Shown piece after piece: positions 46,500 through 56,901 of a stretch of DNA of 64,000 nt. Within the stretch, counting starts at the first letter, position 1, and each line of letters starts with the position of its first letter. Origin of the DNA: an uncultured Paracoccaceae bacterium. Its GTDB lineage: Bacteria; Pseudomonadota; Alphaproteobacteria; Rhodobacterales; Rhodobacteraceae. The DNA lies in contig CATOSB010000002.1 in NCBI GenBank assembly GCA_951812305.1, forward strand, positions 1,054,001 to 1,118,000, read 5' to 3'. The position numbers and the translations under genes are program-made. The notes below the pieces were generated by a model. The model was not told the origin of the DNA. It saw nothing but the letters and a program-made list of their open reading frames with translations, and made no database searches.

Positions 46500-47516
46500 T
46501 CAGAACTGATCTTCGAATTTTTTGGCCAGATCTTCGATATTCTCCGGCGGCCATTCCTCGACATCCATGCCAAGGTGCAGCCCCATACCGGACAATACCT
46601 CTTTGATTTCGTTCAAAGATTTCCGACCAAAGTTCGGCGTGCGCAGCATTTCTGCTTCCGTTTTCTGGATCAGATCGCCGATATACACGATGTTGTCGTT
46701 CTTCAAGCAGTTGGCAGACCGCACCGACAATTCCAGCTCGTCGACCTTCTTCAGCAGCAGCGGGTTGAATTCCAACCCGTCGTCTTCGTCCTGACGCGAG
46801 GCGCTTTCCGGCTCGTCGAAGTTCACGAAGATCGACAGCTGGTCCTGCAGGATCCGCGCGGCATAGGCCACTGCGTCATCCGGCGTAACCGACCCGTCGG
46901 TTTCCAGCTTCAGCGTCAGCTTGTCGTAATCCAGAACCTGACCTTCGCGCGTCGGCTGCACGTCATAGCTGACCCGCTTGACCGGTGAATAGATCGCATC
47001 GACTGGCACAAGTCCGATCGGCGCATCTTCCGGGCGGTTCTTGTCGGCGGCAACGTAACCCTTGCCCATGTCCACGGTCAGTTCCATGAACAGGTCCGCA
47101 CCCTCATCAAGGTGGCAAATGACGTGATCCTTGTTCAGGATCTCGATCCCTGCGCTTTCCGAGATGTCGCCAGCGGTCACAACGCCCGGACCCTTTGCGG
47201 AAATCGACAGGCGTTTCGGCCCTTCAACTTCCATCCGGATCGCGACGCCTTTGAGGTTCAGGACGATGTCGGTGACATCCTCACGAACGCCCGCAACGGA
47301 CGAAAACTCGTGCAGAACATTGTCGATCTGTACCGCCGTAATCGCTGCGCCCTGCAACGACGACAAAAGAATACGCCGCAGCGCATTACCAAGGGTCAGA
47401 CCAAAGCCACGCTCCAACGGTTCGGCAACCACGGTCGCCTGACGCATTGGGTCATTGCCGGAGCGAACCTCCAGCTGGTTGGGTTTGATCAGTTCCTGCC
47501 AGTTCTTGTGTATCAT
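46500..47516 (-). CDS. rpoA: RNA polymerase alpha subunit (338 aa)
   Basis: The N-terminal dimerisation domain shows [22 protein letters not shown] near residue 34 ([15 protein letters not shown]). The C-terminal DNA- and activator-binding domain shows [24 protein letters not shown] near 255 and [16 protein letters not shown] near 288. The length is canonical for alphaproteobacteria. Confidence 0.97.
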   Translation of the reverse strand: MIHKNWQELIKPNQLEVRSGNDPMRQATVVAEPLERGFGLTLGNALRRILLSSLQGAAITAVQIDNVLHEFSSVAGVREDVTDIVLNLKGVAIRMEVEGPKRLSISAKGPGVVTAGDISESAGIEILNKDHVICHLDEGADLFMELTVDMGKGYVAADKNRPEDAPIGLVPVDAIYSPVKRVSYDVQPTREGQVLDYDKLTLKLETDGSVTPDDAVAYAARILQDQLSIFVNFDEPESASRQDEDDGLEFNPLLLKKVDELELSVRSANCLKNDNIVYIGDLIQKTEAEMLRTPNFGRKSLNEIKEVLSGMGLHLGMDVEEWPPENIEDLAKKFEDQF

Positions 47517-47628
47517 GCGAAAGCCTCCATTCCTGTCCTCTGCTGCATGAAATCCCGATGCAGAGGACGCCCGAGGTAGTAGAAATCAAATCGGGGCGCG
47601 CTTTGGGAAAGCGCCCCCGAAAGAACAA

Positions 47629-48018
47629 TCAGACGCGGCGACGCTTTGGTGGGCGACAGCCGTTATGTGCAATTGGCGTCACGTCGCGGATCGACGTGAT
47701 GTTGAACCCCACAGCCGCCAGCGCGCGCAGCGCACTTTCGCGACCCGAACCGGGGCCCTGCACTTCGACTTCCAGCGTTTTCACACCGTGTTCCTGCGCC
47801 TTCTTGCCAGCGTCTTCTGCGGCCATCTGGGCGGCATAAGGCGTCGATTTGCGCGAGCCTTTGAAACCCATTGTGCCAGCGGATGACCAGGCAATTGCAT
47901 TGCCCTGCACGTCCGAGATCAGGATCTTGGTGTTGTTGAATGACGAATTCACATGGGCAACGCCCGCTGCGATGTTCTTGCGTTCTTTTTTCTTAGGAGC
48001 GCGACGTTCACGTGCCAT
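47629..48018 (-). CDS. rpsK: 30S ribosomal protein S11 (129 aa)
   Basis: [21 protein letters not shown], the [19 protein letters not shown] block and [19 protein letters not shown] are all hallmarks. The conserved C-terminus [12 protein letters not shown] is complete. It lies 12 bp after rpsM and 112 bp before rpoA. Confidence 0.97.
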   Translation of the reverse strand: MARERRAPKKKERKNIAAGVAHVNSSFNNTKILISDVQGNAIAWSSAGTMGFKGSRKSTPYAAQMAAEDAGKKAQEHGVKTLEVEVQGPGSGRESALRALAAVGFNITSIRDVTPIAHNGCRPPKRRRV

Positions 48019-48030
48019 CTGTTCGCCCCC

Positions 48031-48399
48031 TTATTTCTTCTTGCCGGCGATGGCCCGAGCGGGGCCTTTTCGCGTGCGTGCATTTGTATGTGTCCGCTGA
48101 CCGCGAACCGGCAGGTTCCGGCGATGGCGCAGGCCGCGATAGCAGCCAAGGTCCATCAGTCGCTTGATGTTCATCTGAACTTCGCGGCGCAGATCGCCTT
48201 CGACGTTCAGGTTCGCGTCGATGTGCTCGCGGATAGAGAGAACTTCGGCGTCGCTCAGTTCATTGACCCGACGCGATGCGTCGATACCAACAGCCTCGCA
48301 GATGTTTTGTGCAGTAGTATGACCAATACCATGAATATATGTCAGCGCGACCGGAACGCGCTTTGCGGTCGGGATGTTAACCCCAGCAATACGTGCCAC
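48031..48399 (-). CDS. rpsM: 30S ribosomal protein S13 (122 aa)
   Basis: The start [20 protein letters not shown], the [12 protein letters not shown]2TH region, and the C-terminal [22 protein letters not shown] basic tail identify S13. It is the first gene of the rpsM-rpsK-rpoA-rplQ block here. Its upstream neighbour is not adk but the opposite-strand ppk2 gene, so it needs a promoter in 48400-48672. Confidence 0.97.
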   Translation of the reverse strand: MARIAGVNIPTAKRVPVALTYIHGIGHTTAQNICEAVGIDASRRVNELSDAEVLSIREHIDANLNVEGDLRREVQMNIKRLMDLGCYRGLRHRRNLPVRGQRTHTNARTRKGPARAIAGKKK

Positions 48400-48672
48400 T
48401 TATGGATCTTCCTTCATCGTTGCGGTTCCGTCGTTCCAGAACCTTTTTTCACAACCAAAGCCCGCGGATTTTTCTTCTCCGGCGGGCCGTTTCATATGTT
48501 CTCTGACTGAACGGGGCGCGACCCCGGTTTTCAATCGATTCTCCGAAGAGATGGCGTGAGATAAGGGGTATCGCCGAGTGCGTCAAGACCAATGGATACA
48601 GAAACTTGACCCAGATCAACGCAGATCGCCGCAGGCCTGTGTAAAGCGTTCAATTGACGCCAAGGAGGAGCC

Positions 48673-49557
48673 ATGCCCGATACAGCAATTGACGCGAAAG
48701 CCACTGAACGTTCGGCTACGATAATCGGCTTCGAGCAGGGCGAATATCCCTATCCGGACAAGTTGAAAAAATCTGAATACGAAGCCCAGAAAGCGGCCCT
48801 ACAGGTCGAGCTTTTGAAGGCGCAGCTTTGGGTACAGGAGACGGGTCAGAAATTCGTGCTGTTGTTTGAAGGCCGCGACGCGGCAGGCAAGGGCGGTACA
48901 ATCAAGCGGTTCATGGAGCACCTGAATCCCCGCGACGCCCGGGTCGTGGCCCTGAACAAACCCACCGAGGAAGAGAAGGGGCAATGGTTTTTTCAGCGCT
49001 ATGTCAAACATCTGCCCACGGCGGGTGAAATCGTGCTTTATGACCGGTCGTGGTACAACCGCGCTGGCGTGGAACGCGTCATGGATTTCTGCGAGCCCGG
49101 CGAATACCTCGAATTCATGCGTCAGACGCCGGAATTTGAACGGATGCTGGTGCGGTCAGGCATCCGGCTTTTCAAATACTGGTTCTCGGTCACGCGCGAT
49201 GAACAGAAACAACGCTTTGCCTCGCGCGAAACCGATCCGCTGAAACGTTGGAAGCTTTCGCCCATCGACCGCGCCAGTCTGGATAAGTGGGATGACTATA
49301 CCGAAGCGAAGGAGGCGATGTTCTTTTATACCGACACGGCGGACGCGCCCTGGACGGTGATCCGATCAAACGACAAGAAACGCGCGCGCCTGAACGCGAT
49401 GCGGCATTTCCTGTCGCTGCTGGATTACCCCGACAAAGACGAAACAGTAGCAACACCGCCAGATCCCAAGATCGTCCACCACGCGGGCCACGTCGTGCAC
49501 AAGGCCGATCACATTCTGGCCGCATCGCTGCATCCGAAGTCTCGCCACTCGCGCTGA
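48673..49557 (+). CDS. ppk2: Polyphosphate kinase 2 (294 aa)
   Basis: PPK2 enzymes transfer phosphate between polyphosphate and nucleotides. Walker A FEGRDAAGKGGTIKRFMEHL near residue 67, Walker B IVLYDRSWYNRAGVERVM near 122 and the lid-helix motif RDEQKQRFASRETDPLKRWKLS near 175 are typical of single-domain PPK2. AAGGAGGAGCC precedes the ATG. It is on the opposite strand from the surrounding ribosomal genes, inserted between adk and rpsM. The frame stays open for 62 codons beyond the TGA. Confidence 0.93.
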   Translation: MPDTAIDAKATERSATIIGFEQGEYPYPDKLKKSEYEAQKAALQVELLKAQLWVQETGQKFVLLFEGRDAAGKGGTIKRFMEHLNPRDARVVALNKPTEEEKGQWFFQRYVKHLPTAGEIVLYDRSWYNRAGVERVMDFCEPGEYLEFMRQTPEFERMLVRSGIRLFKYWFSVTRDEQKQRFASRETDPLKRWKLSPIDRASLDKWDDYTEAKEAMFFYTDTADAPWTVIRSNDKKRARLNAMRHFLSLLDYPDKDETVATPPDPKIVHHAGHVVHKADHILAASLHPKSRHSR

Positions 49558-49914
49558 CGGTATGACAGATGCGCAAACGGGATTATTCCGTCAATTCGCC
49601 TTGAATTTGATCCGCCTGCCGATGCACCGCGCAACAATCCCTTCAAATGCAAGGGTCCGTTGGCGTTTCGCGGTGCCTTGGCGTTGAACTGGGTGAAACA
49701 GTTCGTCGCCAACGGGCGGACTTTCCCGGGATGCCAGAAAGTCTGAATTAAAAAGAATCTGCGTAAACTAAATACGATACCGACAAACAAATTTTCGGCT
49801 TTTGCCACCGCTCAGTCACAAATGGCGCGAATTCTCGCCATCAGTGAACACAAACTCTGCAGGAGTGCAGACAAACCTCTTTCTGTCACAAATAGAAAAA
49901 CGGTGGATAAAAAC

Positions 49915-50141
49915 ATGCGTACAATCAGGAAGTTTCTTCACGAACAAGACGGCTCTGCAATGACCCAGGCCGTTTTGATCACAACATTCGTTTTCGCCAT
50001 GGCGGCGCTGGCCTAGCCATTGGCGGTGGATCGCAGGCAGCTGTATGTGGGGCTGTTGAGGCCAAAATTGCCGATCTCAAAAACAGATCGGTCAATGACG
50101 GCAGGCCGCCAGACATAAGAATTGGTATTCCCGATCTTTGA
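49915..50141 (+). pseudogene. Frameshifted Flp-pilin-like gene
   Basis: The first part reads MRTIRKFLHEQDGSAMTQAVLITTFVFAMAALA and stops at a TAG (50014-50016). In another frame the sequence continues LAIGGGSQAAVCGAVEAKIADL to a TGA at 50139-50141. Joined, it would be a prepilin of about 75 aa with a basic leader, a GS cleavage-like site and one hydrophobic helix. One base change in length restores the frame. It is orphaned from the Tad locus 6 kb away. The spacer 49558-49914 before it has no confident gene. Confidence 0.55.
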
Positions 50142-50167
50142 CGGGCGGCGCCTCATTGAGCCGCCCG
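50142..50167. terminator. Terminator-like hairpin between the pilin-like gene and adk
   Basis: The stem CGGGCGGC / GCCGCCCG has a ten-base loop. It lies between two convergent genes and could serve both. Confidence 0.6.
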
Positions 50168-50180
50168 AGTTGATTGGGAC

Positions 50181-50828
50181 TTACCCGAGTACGCCGCGGA
50201 TTTCTTCGGCAACGGCGTCAATCTCGCCCAGCCCGTCGACCGAGCGCAGATCGCCTTTGGCGTAGTAATAGCCAATCAGGGGCGAAGTCTGCTTGTAATA
50301 GGCCATCAGACGGGTCTTGAGGCTTTCCTCGTTATCATCCGCCCGGCGCTTAAACTCCGATGCTTCACCGCAGTTGGTGCATTTACCATCCGCCGGGATC
50401 GGCTTCATCTGATCGTTGTAGACTTCGCCACAATTGGAACAGGTCGAACGTGCCACGATCCGCGCGACCAGTGCCTCGTCATCCACCTGCATCTCGACCA
50501 CCGCGTCGAGCTTGTAATCCATCTCAACCAGAAGCGCGCCCAGCGCATCGGCCTGCGCCAGCGTGCGGGGGAACCCGTCGAAGATATAACCACCCTCGGC
50601 ACCGCCGGTTTCCAGCTTTTCACGGATCAGGCCGATCACGATCTCGTCTGTCACCAGATCACCCCGGTCCATCACGTCGGCCACGATCTTGCCCATCTCT
50701 GTGCCGCTGGTACGCGCCTCGCGCAGCATGTCACCGGTCGACAACTGCATCATCTGACGTTCGTCCGTCAAAATGCGTGCCTGCGTACCCTTACCAGCAC
50801 CCGGAGGCCCAAGCAGAATGATGTTCAT
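50181..50828 (-). CDS. adk: Adenylate kinase (215 aa)
   Basis: The P-loop [11 protein letters not shown] is at residues 7-17, [13 protein letters not shown] near 84 is the AMP-binding block, and a long lid carries four cysteines in CSNCGEVYN and CTNCGEA, a zinc-type lid. It balances ATP, ADP and AMP. It lies 25 bp downstream of secY in the same direction. Confidence 0.97.
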   Translation of the reverse strand: MNIILLGPPGAGKGTQARILTDERQMMQLSTGDMLREARTSGTEMGKIVADVMDRGDLVTDEIVIGLIREKLETGGAEGGYIFDGFPRTLAQADALGALLVEMDYKLDAVVEMQVDDEALVARIVARSTCSNCGEVYNDQMKPIPADGKCTNCGEASEFKRRADDNEESLKTRLMAYYKQTSPLIGYYYAKGDLRSVDGLGEIDAVAEEIRGVLG

Positions 50829-50853
50829 GGTAATTCCTTCCCAGCTTGGGCGA

Positions 50854-52212
50854 TCAGCGCCGTGCCGGGCCGCCCTTCCGAGGTCGCTTCTTCCCGCGAA
50901 GCTGCGACTTCTCGATCAAACCTTCATATTGGTGCGCCAATAGATGGCTTTGCACCTGCTGCATCGTATCCATGCTGACCGAAACCACGATCAACACCGA
51001 CGTGCCGCCGAAATAAAACGGAATGGCGAATTGTGAACGCAGAATCTCAGGAAGGAGACAAACTGCCGCAAGATAGGCCGAACCAAGCACCAGAATGCGG
51101 GTCACAACATAGTCCAGATACTCTTCGGTCTTCTTACCGGGTCGAATGCCGGGCACAAACCCGTTCTGGTTCTTCAGGTTGTCGGCCACATCCTCTGTCT
51201 TGAAGCTGACATTGAAGGTGTAAAAGAACGTGAAGAACACGATCATCGCCGTGAAAAACGCCAGATAAAGCGGCTGGCCCGGGCCGAAATAGGCAAGGAT
51301 CGTCGCCATCACCGGGCCGGATTGCGCCTGCGAAAATGTGCTGATCGTTGTCGGCAAAAGCAGAAGCGAAGAGGCAAAGATCGCCGGGATAACACCTGCG
51401 GGGTTCACCTTGATCGGCAAGTGACTGGTGCCGCCCTCATACATCTTCATCCCAGCCTGACGGCGCGGATACTGGATGTGGATCTTGCGCAACGACCGCT
51501 CCATGAACACCACGAACATGATCACGGCCACCACCATGACCATGACGCCGACAATCACACCGCCGCCAATCGCGCCCGACTGACCCTGGCTGAAGAACTG
51601 CGCCAGCGCTGCGGGGATTTCGGCGATAATGCCAACAAAGATGATCAGCGAGATACCGTTGCCGATACCGCGCGCGGTGATCTGTTCACCCAGCCACATC
51701 AGGAACATTGTGCCGCCAACCAGCGTAATTACGCAGGACGCCACAAAATAGAATCCGGGGTTGGTTACCAGATCGCCAGCCTGCAGCGACGCCGCCAGCC
51801 CATAGGCCTGAAACGTCGCCAGAAACACAGTGCCATAACGTGTGTACTGGTTGATCTTCTTGCGCCCCTGCTCGCCCTCTTTCTTCAACTGCTCCAGCTG
51901 CGGCACCATTGCGGTGAGAAGCTGCACGATGATCGAGGCCGAAATATAAGGCATGATCCCAAGCGCGAAGATCCCCATCCGGGAAATCGCGCCGCCGGTA
52001 AACATGTTCAATATGCCGCCCAGACCTGCCGCCGCCTGATCCATGAATTCGCGCAGCGCATTCGCGTCGATCCCCGGCACCGGGATGTAAGTGCCGATGC
52101 GGTAAACGATCAGAATGGCGAGGGTAAACAGGATCCGCTGACGCAGTTCGGTGGCCTTGCCAAAGGCCGACCAGCTCATATTTGCGGCCATTTGTTCGAC
52201 GGCTGATGCCAT
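50854..52212 (-). CDS. secY: Preprotein translocase subunit SecY (452 aa)
   Basis: SecY is the channel of the Sec translocon, with ten membrane helices. The start [26 protein letters not shown], the [29 protein letters not shown] loop and the late [27 protein letters not shown] motif are diagnostic. It lies between rplO and adk as in other alphaproteobacteria. Confidence 0.97.
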   Translation of the reverse strand: MASAVEQMAANMSWSAFGKATELRQRILFTLAILIVYRIGTYIPVPGIDANALREFMDQAAAGLGGILNMFTGGAISRMGIFALGIMPYISASIIVQLLTAMVPQLEQLKKEGEQGRKKINQYTRYGTVFLATFQAYGLAASLQAGDLVTNPGFYFVASCVITLVGGTMFLMWLGEQITARGIGNGISLIIFVGIIAEIPAALAQFFSQGQSGAIGGGVIVGVMVMVVAVIMFVVFMERSLRKIHIQYPRRQAGMKMYEGGTSHLPIKVNPAGVIPAIFASSLLLLPTTISTFSQAQSGPVMATILAYFGPGQPLYLAFFTAMIVFFTFFYTFNVSFKTEDVADNLKNQNGFVPGIRPGKKTEEYLDYVVTRILVLGSAYLAAVCLLPEILRSQFAIPFYFGGTSVLIVVSVSMDTMQQVQSHLLAHQYEGLIEKSQLRGKKRPRKGGPARR

Positions 52213-52313
52213 AGGGCTTCTCTCTTATAGCTGCGCCGCCCGATCGGTTTCCCGGGGCGGCGCTTGGAAACTTGTGAACTGATGTAAGGGCGCGGGATGC
52301 GCCCTACAAGTTC

Positions 52314-52787
52314 TTATTCCGCCGCTGGCGCCGATGTGACCGTCAGTGTGCCGCCAGCCTTTTCGACTGCTTCCATGGCAGAGGCGCTGGCGCCCGTCAC
52401 TTCCAGTTTCACTTTCGCACTGAATTCACCCTTGGCGAGGATCCGCACGCCGTCGAGTTTGCGGCGCACAACGCCCGCCTCGACCAGCACGTCTTCCGTG
52501 ATCGCCTTTTTGGCGTCCAGCGTCTTGGCGTCGATGAATTTCTGCAGAATGCCAAGGTTCAGAACGGCAAATTTCTTGCGGTTCGGTTTGTTGAACCCGC
52601 GCTTCGGCAAACGCTGGTACAAAGGCATCTGACCGCCCTCAAACCCTTTGATCGCCACACCTGAACGGGATTTCTGGCCTTTCATACCGCGGCCAGCGGT
52701 TTTGCCTGTGCCAGATCCGGGGCCGCGACCCACGCGTTTGGCTTTCTTGGTGGCACCGGGATTGTCCCGAAGCTCATTCAGTCTCAT
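52314..52787 (-). CDS. rplO: 50S ribosomal protein L15 (157 aa)
   Basis: The start [22 protein letters not shown] and the glycine-rich [20 protein letters not shown] block identify L15; [17 protein letters not shown] follows. GGAGAAGCGAT before the ATG at 52787 supports this start over an upstream ATG. rpmD and rpsE, normally just upstream, are not found. Instead, 145 bp of unassigned sequence is followed by an IS4-type element. Confidence 0.95.
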   Translation of the reverse strand: MRLNELRDNPGATKKAKRVGRGPGSGTGKTAGRGMKGQKSRSGVAIKGFEGGQMPLYQRLPKRGFNKPNRKKFAVLNLGILQKFIDAKTLDAKKAITEDVLVEAGVVRRKLDGVRILAKGEFSAKVKLEVTGASASAMEAVEKAGGTLTVTSAPAAE

Positions 52788-53048
52788 ATCGCTTCTCCTT
52801 CGCCGGACTTCCGCCCCGAAGCGATCCGAGGGCGGCACACGGCTTTTCTTGGTTGTTTGTCGCACAATTTTCGCGACCAAAGCTGATTATCCAAAGGAAT
52901 GTAATAATTCAACTCACAAAACGGTTGCGGGTCCTTACCACCCTTCAAAATTTCCGGATCTGATTTGACGTTTGTCTGATCTGTGTGATTCAAGGAGTCT
53001 CCACTGCTGATATTGGAGGCTGGTTTGTTGGGAAATGTTTGTTTTTCA

Positions 53049-54649
53049 GTAACTCCCAAGCACCCCCCACGTTTGAGTGTTATTGTCAGTTTTATGGTGA
53101 GTCGAATTTGCCATTTTGCGCGTGTTTTTTTTCTTTCTTGTCTGAATTCTGTGGCGCCGGGTTGATTTCTCTGAATCAGTGGTGGGATGGATCAGGTTGC
53201 CGCCCTTGAACAACTTCTCGCCACGGCTCTGCGTCGGATCGCTGAGCTTGAAGCTGCGTTGGCGAGCATGGCGGAAGAGATCACGGACCTGCGCCGACAG
53301 TTGGCCAAGAACAGCAGCAATAGCAGCAAGCCCCCTTCAAGTGATGGCCTGAAGAAGCCAGCCCCGCGCAGCCTGCGTGGCAAATCCGGAAAGAAAAGTG
53401 GCGGCCAAGTTGGCCACCGGGGCGACACCCTGCGCCAGACGTCAACACCCGACTTTGTCGAACGGCATGAGGCGACGCATTGCAGCGCCTGTCAGAGCGC
53501 CCTGACGGCGGAGATGGTGAAAGGGATCGAGAAGCGTCAGGTGTTCGACTTGCCTGCGCCACGCCTGGAGGTCACCGAGCATCAGGCGGCGGTTTATTGT
53601 TGCGACCATTGTCGAGCCACGACGACGGCTGGCTTTCCCGATGGCGTGGCCGCGCATGTGCAATATGGCACGCGCATGCGGGCAGTGGCGGTCTATTGCA
53701 ATGTTCAGCAGCTGATACCCGAGGATCGGGTCTGCCAGCTTATGCGCGACCTGTTTGGGGCCACCAGCTTGTGCGCGGCCAGCGTGACCAACTGGACGCG
53801 CGGCGCGGCAAATAAGATGGGTGTCGTGGTTGAACACATTCTCGCCCGGCTTGCCGAAGGCGGCGTTCGGCATCTGGACGAGACCGGACTTCGTGTTGCC
53901 GGCAAGCTGCACTGGCTGCACACGATCTGCGATACCGCCTTCACCCATTACCGCATCAGCGCCAAACGCGGTGCTGTTCCAACCTTCCTGACCGGCGGGA
54001 CGATCATTCATGATCACTGGAAACCCTACTACGCCCATATGAGCGGAGTGGACGCCCACGCCCTCTGCGGGGCGCATCACTTGCGCGAACTCAAGGCCAT
54101 CGAAGAGATCGAAAAAGAGCCTTGGGCGACGGAGATGAGCGCAGTGCTTCATAGCGCCAATCAGCTCAGATGCGCGGCTCAGGATCAAGGCGAGACCGAA
54201 CTCCCGGAACTGGTTCGCCAGGGTATAGTCACCAGATACATGGCGATCCTCGCCAAGGGGCTCGCCTTCCACGAACGCCAGCCCCCGCTGGCCAAAAGCC
54301 CCGGCACCCGCGGCCGAAAAGCCAGGCGGCCAGGCCACAACCTGCTCCTCCGCCTGCGTGACTACCGCGATGACGTTTTGCGATTCATCGCCGACTTCGC
54401 GGTCCCATTCACAAACAATCAGGCCGAACAGGACCTGCGCATGATGAAGCTGCGCATGAAAATCTCGGGCACCTTCCGCACCCTCGAGGGCGCGCGGGTC
54501 TTCGCCGACATCAGGTCCGTCATCTCGACGGCCAGAAAACACCGGTTCAACATCCTGGAAATCCTGACCCTGTCACCACCTCAGATCATCGCACGGCTCT
54601 GACGGAACAAAACCCCGCAACCCTATCGGACAGGGTGCTTGGGAGTTAC
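53049..54649 (+). mobile_element. IS66-type insertion sequence, copy 4 (1601 bp)
   Basis: Nested in the IS4-type element with duplication GTTTTTCA at 53041-53048 and 54650-54657. Both terminal repeats are complete. Confidence 0.95.
53187..54602 (+). CDS. IS66-type transposase (471 aa, copy 4)
   Basis: Intact majority version with the ATAGTC variant near 54226. It reads in the same direction as the IS4 transposase it interrupts. Confidence 0.95.
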   Translation: MDQVAALEQLLATALRRIAELEAALASMAEEITDLRRQLAKNSSNSSKPPSSDGLKKPAPRSLRGKSGKKSGGQVGHRGDTLRQTSTPDFVERHEATHCSACQSALTAEMVKGIEKRQVFDLPAPRLEVTEHQAAVYCCDHCRATTTAGFPDGVAAHVQYGTRMRAVAVYCNVQQLIPEDRVCQLMRDLFGATSLCAASVTNWTRGAANKMGVVVEHILARLAEGGVRHLDETGLRVAGKLHWLHTICDTAFTHYRISAKRGAVPTFLTGGTIIHDHWKPYYAHMSGVDAHALCGAHHLRELKAIEEIEKEPWATEMSAVLHSANQLRCAAQDQGETELPELVRQGIVTRYMAILAKGLAFHERQPPLAKSPGTRGRKARRPGHNLLLRLRDYRDDVLRFIADFAVPFTNNQAEQDLRMMKLRMKISGTFRTLEGARVFADIRSVISTARKHRFNILEILTLSPPQIIARL

Positions 54650-55735
54650 GTTTTTCAGAGCTTTATTCGAAGGTTGAGGCGGATTTTCAGGACCGCTTGC
54701 TCGGGTATCACAAGTCGCGCCGGGAGGGATTGTGCATCATAGCAAGCGTGATTTTGAACACGCGCAGCGTCAATCTGATGGAAAATGCGGCTGCTCTGCC
54801 CCGCGATATCGGCTCTGTGGACCACCGCTATCAATACATTTCGCGGGTTCTGGGCAATCCTCACATCGATACTGATGAGATCATGCAGGCCTATGTTGGT
54901 GAAATTTTCCGCCGCCAGTGTGAGGCCGGAGAAACGATTGTGGTGGCCCTTGATCAAAGCAAGCTCAACGAAGGGCATGAGGTTTTGATGTTATCGGTGC
55001 GGATGCGGGATCGGGCCCTCCCGGTCGCCTGGCGTGTACGCCAGACCAAAGGGCCGATTGGATGGCGCGTGCAACATGAGCTTTTGGAAGCAGTCCGCCC
55101 ATGGCTCCCGGCGGATGCGCGTGTGTTGCTGGCGGGAGATCGGTTTTATGGAACCGCCCGATTGGTCGCATGGTGCCAGGAGGCTGGATGGGACTACCGG
55201 CTGCGCATGAAGGGAAATATCACACTGCAACATCAGGGTGGCGAGATGATGACGCGCGAAATTGCCCAACTGATGCCCGAAGGGCTTGTAAACGCTGAGC
55301 TTTACGGAACGGGCGTCTTTAGCAACATTGGAGTGCTTCACGAAGAGGGGCACAAAGAGCCTTGGATTATTGCCATGAATGCAGCACCGTCCGAGTACAA
55401 GGTGCTCGATTATGGAATGCGTTGGGGAATTGAAGCCATGTTCTCCGACTTCAAAACCCGGGGCTTTGAAATTACTCAAAGCCAGATCAAAAAGCCGGAT
55501 CGATTGGCCCGCCTCATTTTGGTGCTGGCAATCGCCATGTACTGGGCTGTTTCAACCGGAGCAAACGAAGAGCACCACGTCGCAATACGCGGCGAAAAAA
55601 GGGGATTCGAAAAGCCCGAAGGTCCTTATGCTCTCTCTTCAAGACAGGCCTTCGTGCTATCCGACGATGCCTCGCAGGTTATGCCAAAATCCCCAAGCTC
55701 TGGGATGTCTGGCTAAATTGAAGGGTGGTAAGGTT

Positions 55736-55761
55736 GCGGGTCCAAAAAAATTTGGACCCGC
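55736..55761. repeat. Perfect 11-bp-stem hairpin at the IS4 insertion site
   Basis: GCGGGTCCAAA and TTTGGACCCGC flank a four-A loop. The left arm overlaps the IS4 target duplication. The composition resembles the paired hairpins in the rpoA-rplQ spacer. The stretch 55762-55857 has no gene. Confidence 0.65.
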
Positions 55762-55857
55762 ACTCTCGGCGCTCATTTGCGCCAAACTCTATTTTGCTTG
55801 GTCAAACCTAAGTTTACCTCCCGATTAAGAACCCGATCTTGGCGATGTGGTGGTCGG

Positions 55858-56159
55858 CTATTTTTTCAGTTCCTCACTCATCACGGGCAATATCGAATTT
55901 CCTTTAATTTCAAGCACACATCGCACTTGAAATTGTTCGCTACCAAGTTGAATTGGCAATTCTGCCAACTCAACAAACTCGTTACCAACGATCCCCACGA
56001 TGCAGACGCGCGTCGTTCGATCAAAAACAACACCATTACTGCCCACGACCGTGGGAGGGCGGACGTCAGATGCAATTGCCTCCTTTTCCGCCCTGTCGCT
56101 GCCTTGGCCGGCAATTTTGCACCGACACCAACGAGTTAACCAACGAAGCGCTGGTGTGC
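55858..56159 (-). pseudogene. 5'-truncated unknown coding fragment next to IS256
   Basis: The frame enters from the IS256 end and gives about 100 residues ending VLEIKGNSILPVMSEELKK. CRCKIAGQGSDRAEKEAIAS is followed by DVRPPTVVGSNGVVFDR and VCIVGIVGNEFVELAELPIQ, a composition typical of a real protein. I do not recognise the family. The ATG at 56172 lies inside the IS terminus, so the true start is lost. Confidence 0.45.
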
Positions 56160-56901
56160 GAGTTATTGTCAAATCTGGTGTTTGCGGGATCTTTCATGCG
56201 GCGGCGGTTTCGGTCTGGGTTTGCTTGATGCCGTCTTTGAAATTGACGCCTTGGATGACGTCGGCGAGATGATTGAAGCCGCGAAGTTTGCGCCAGTTTT
56301 GTTCGGCGCACTGCCCCAGTTTGAAGATCATGTGGAGCATGCCGTCGCGGGCCAGACAGCCCTTTGAGCGCTTGGTGCGATGACGGATCGTGGCAAAGGC
56401 GGATTCAATTGGATTGGTCGTTCGGATGCTTTGCCAATGCATTGCGGGAAAATCGTAGAATGCCAGCAGTTCGGTTCGATCTTTCTGAAGCGAGGCGGTG
56501 GCTTTGGGGTACTTGTCTTCAAACGTTTTCACGAAGAGATCGAACGCTTGTTCAGCTGACTTGCGCGTTTCAGCGCGCCAGATATCGTGCAGCATCGTTT
56601 TGGCTTTTGGCTGGGTGGACTTGGGAAAACAGTTGAGGACGTTGCCCGTCTTATGCACCCAGCAGCGTTGTTGAGGTGTGCCCGGATAGGTTTCTTCAAG
56701 AGCGGCCCAGAATCCCAGAGCACCGTCTCCGATGGCCAATTTTGGAGTGTTGAGACCGCGTTCTCTGAGGCCGATTAGAACCTCCCTCCAGCTCTGTGTG
56801 CTTTCACGAGTGCCGTCCTCGATTGCCAGAAATTGTTTCTGACCACGGGTATTTACGCCGATCACGACCAGCGCGCACAACTTGTGATCCTCGCCGCGTA
56901 A

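Larger units (their letters stand above)
53028..55716 (+). pseudogene. IS4-type transposase gene split by IS66
   Basis: Excluding IS66 copy 4, the frame reads LLGNVCFSELYSKVEADF and continues into a DDE transposase: VVALDQSKLNEGHEVLM (first D), LLAGDRFYGTARLVAWCQ (second D, the IS4 DRFY-like block) and MRWGIEAMFSDFKTRGF (E, the YREK-region equivalent). The exact start is uncertain; TTG codons at 53025 and 53028 are candidates because no ATG precedes the break in frame. A residual frame from 54697 lacks only the extreme N-terminus. Confidence 0.75.
52933..55733 (+). mobile_element. IS4-type insertion sequence interrupted by IS66 copy 4
   Basis: The ends share the inverted repeat CCTTACCACCCTTCAA. 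TTGCGGGT is repeated directly outside both ends (52925-52932 and 55734-55741). Without the nested IS66 and its duplication the element is 1192 bp. It landed at the foot of a strong hairpin: rejoining the flanks restores GCGGGTCCAAA next to its complement. Confidence 0.85.

Noticed and set aside
49558..49746. 62 in-frame codons after the ppk2 TGA stop, possible readthrough extension
   Set aside because: The product already has the full PPK2 length. The extension has no recognisable motif and no evidence of recoding, so chance or decayed sequence is simpler.
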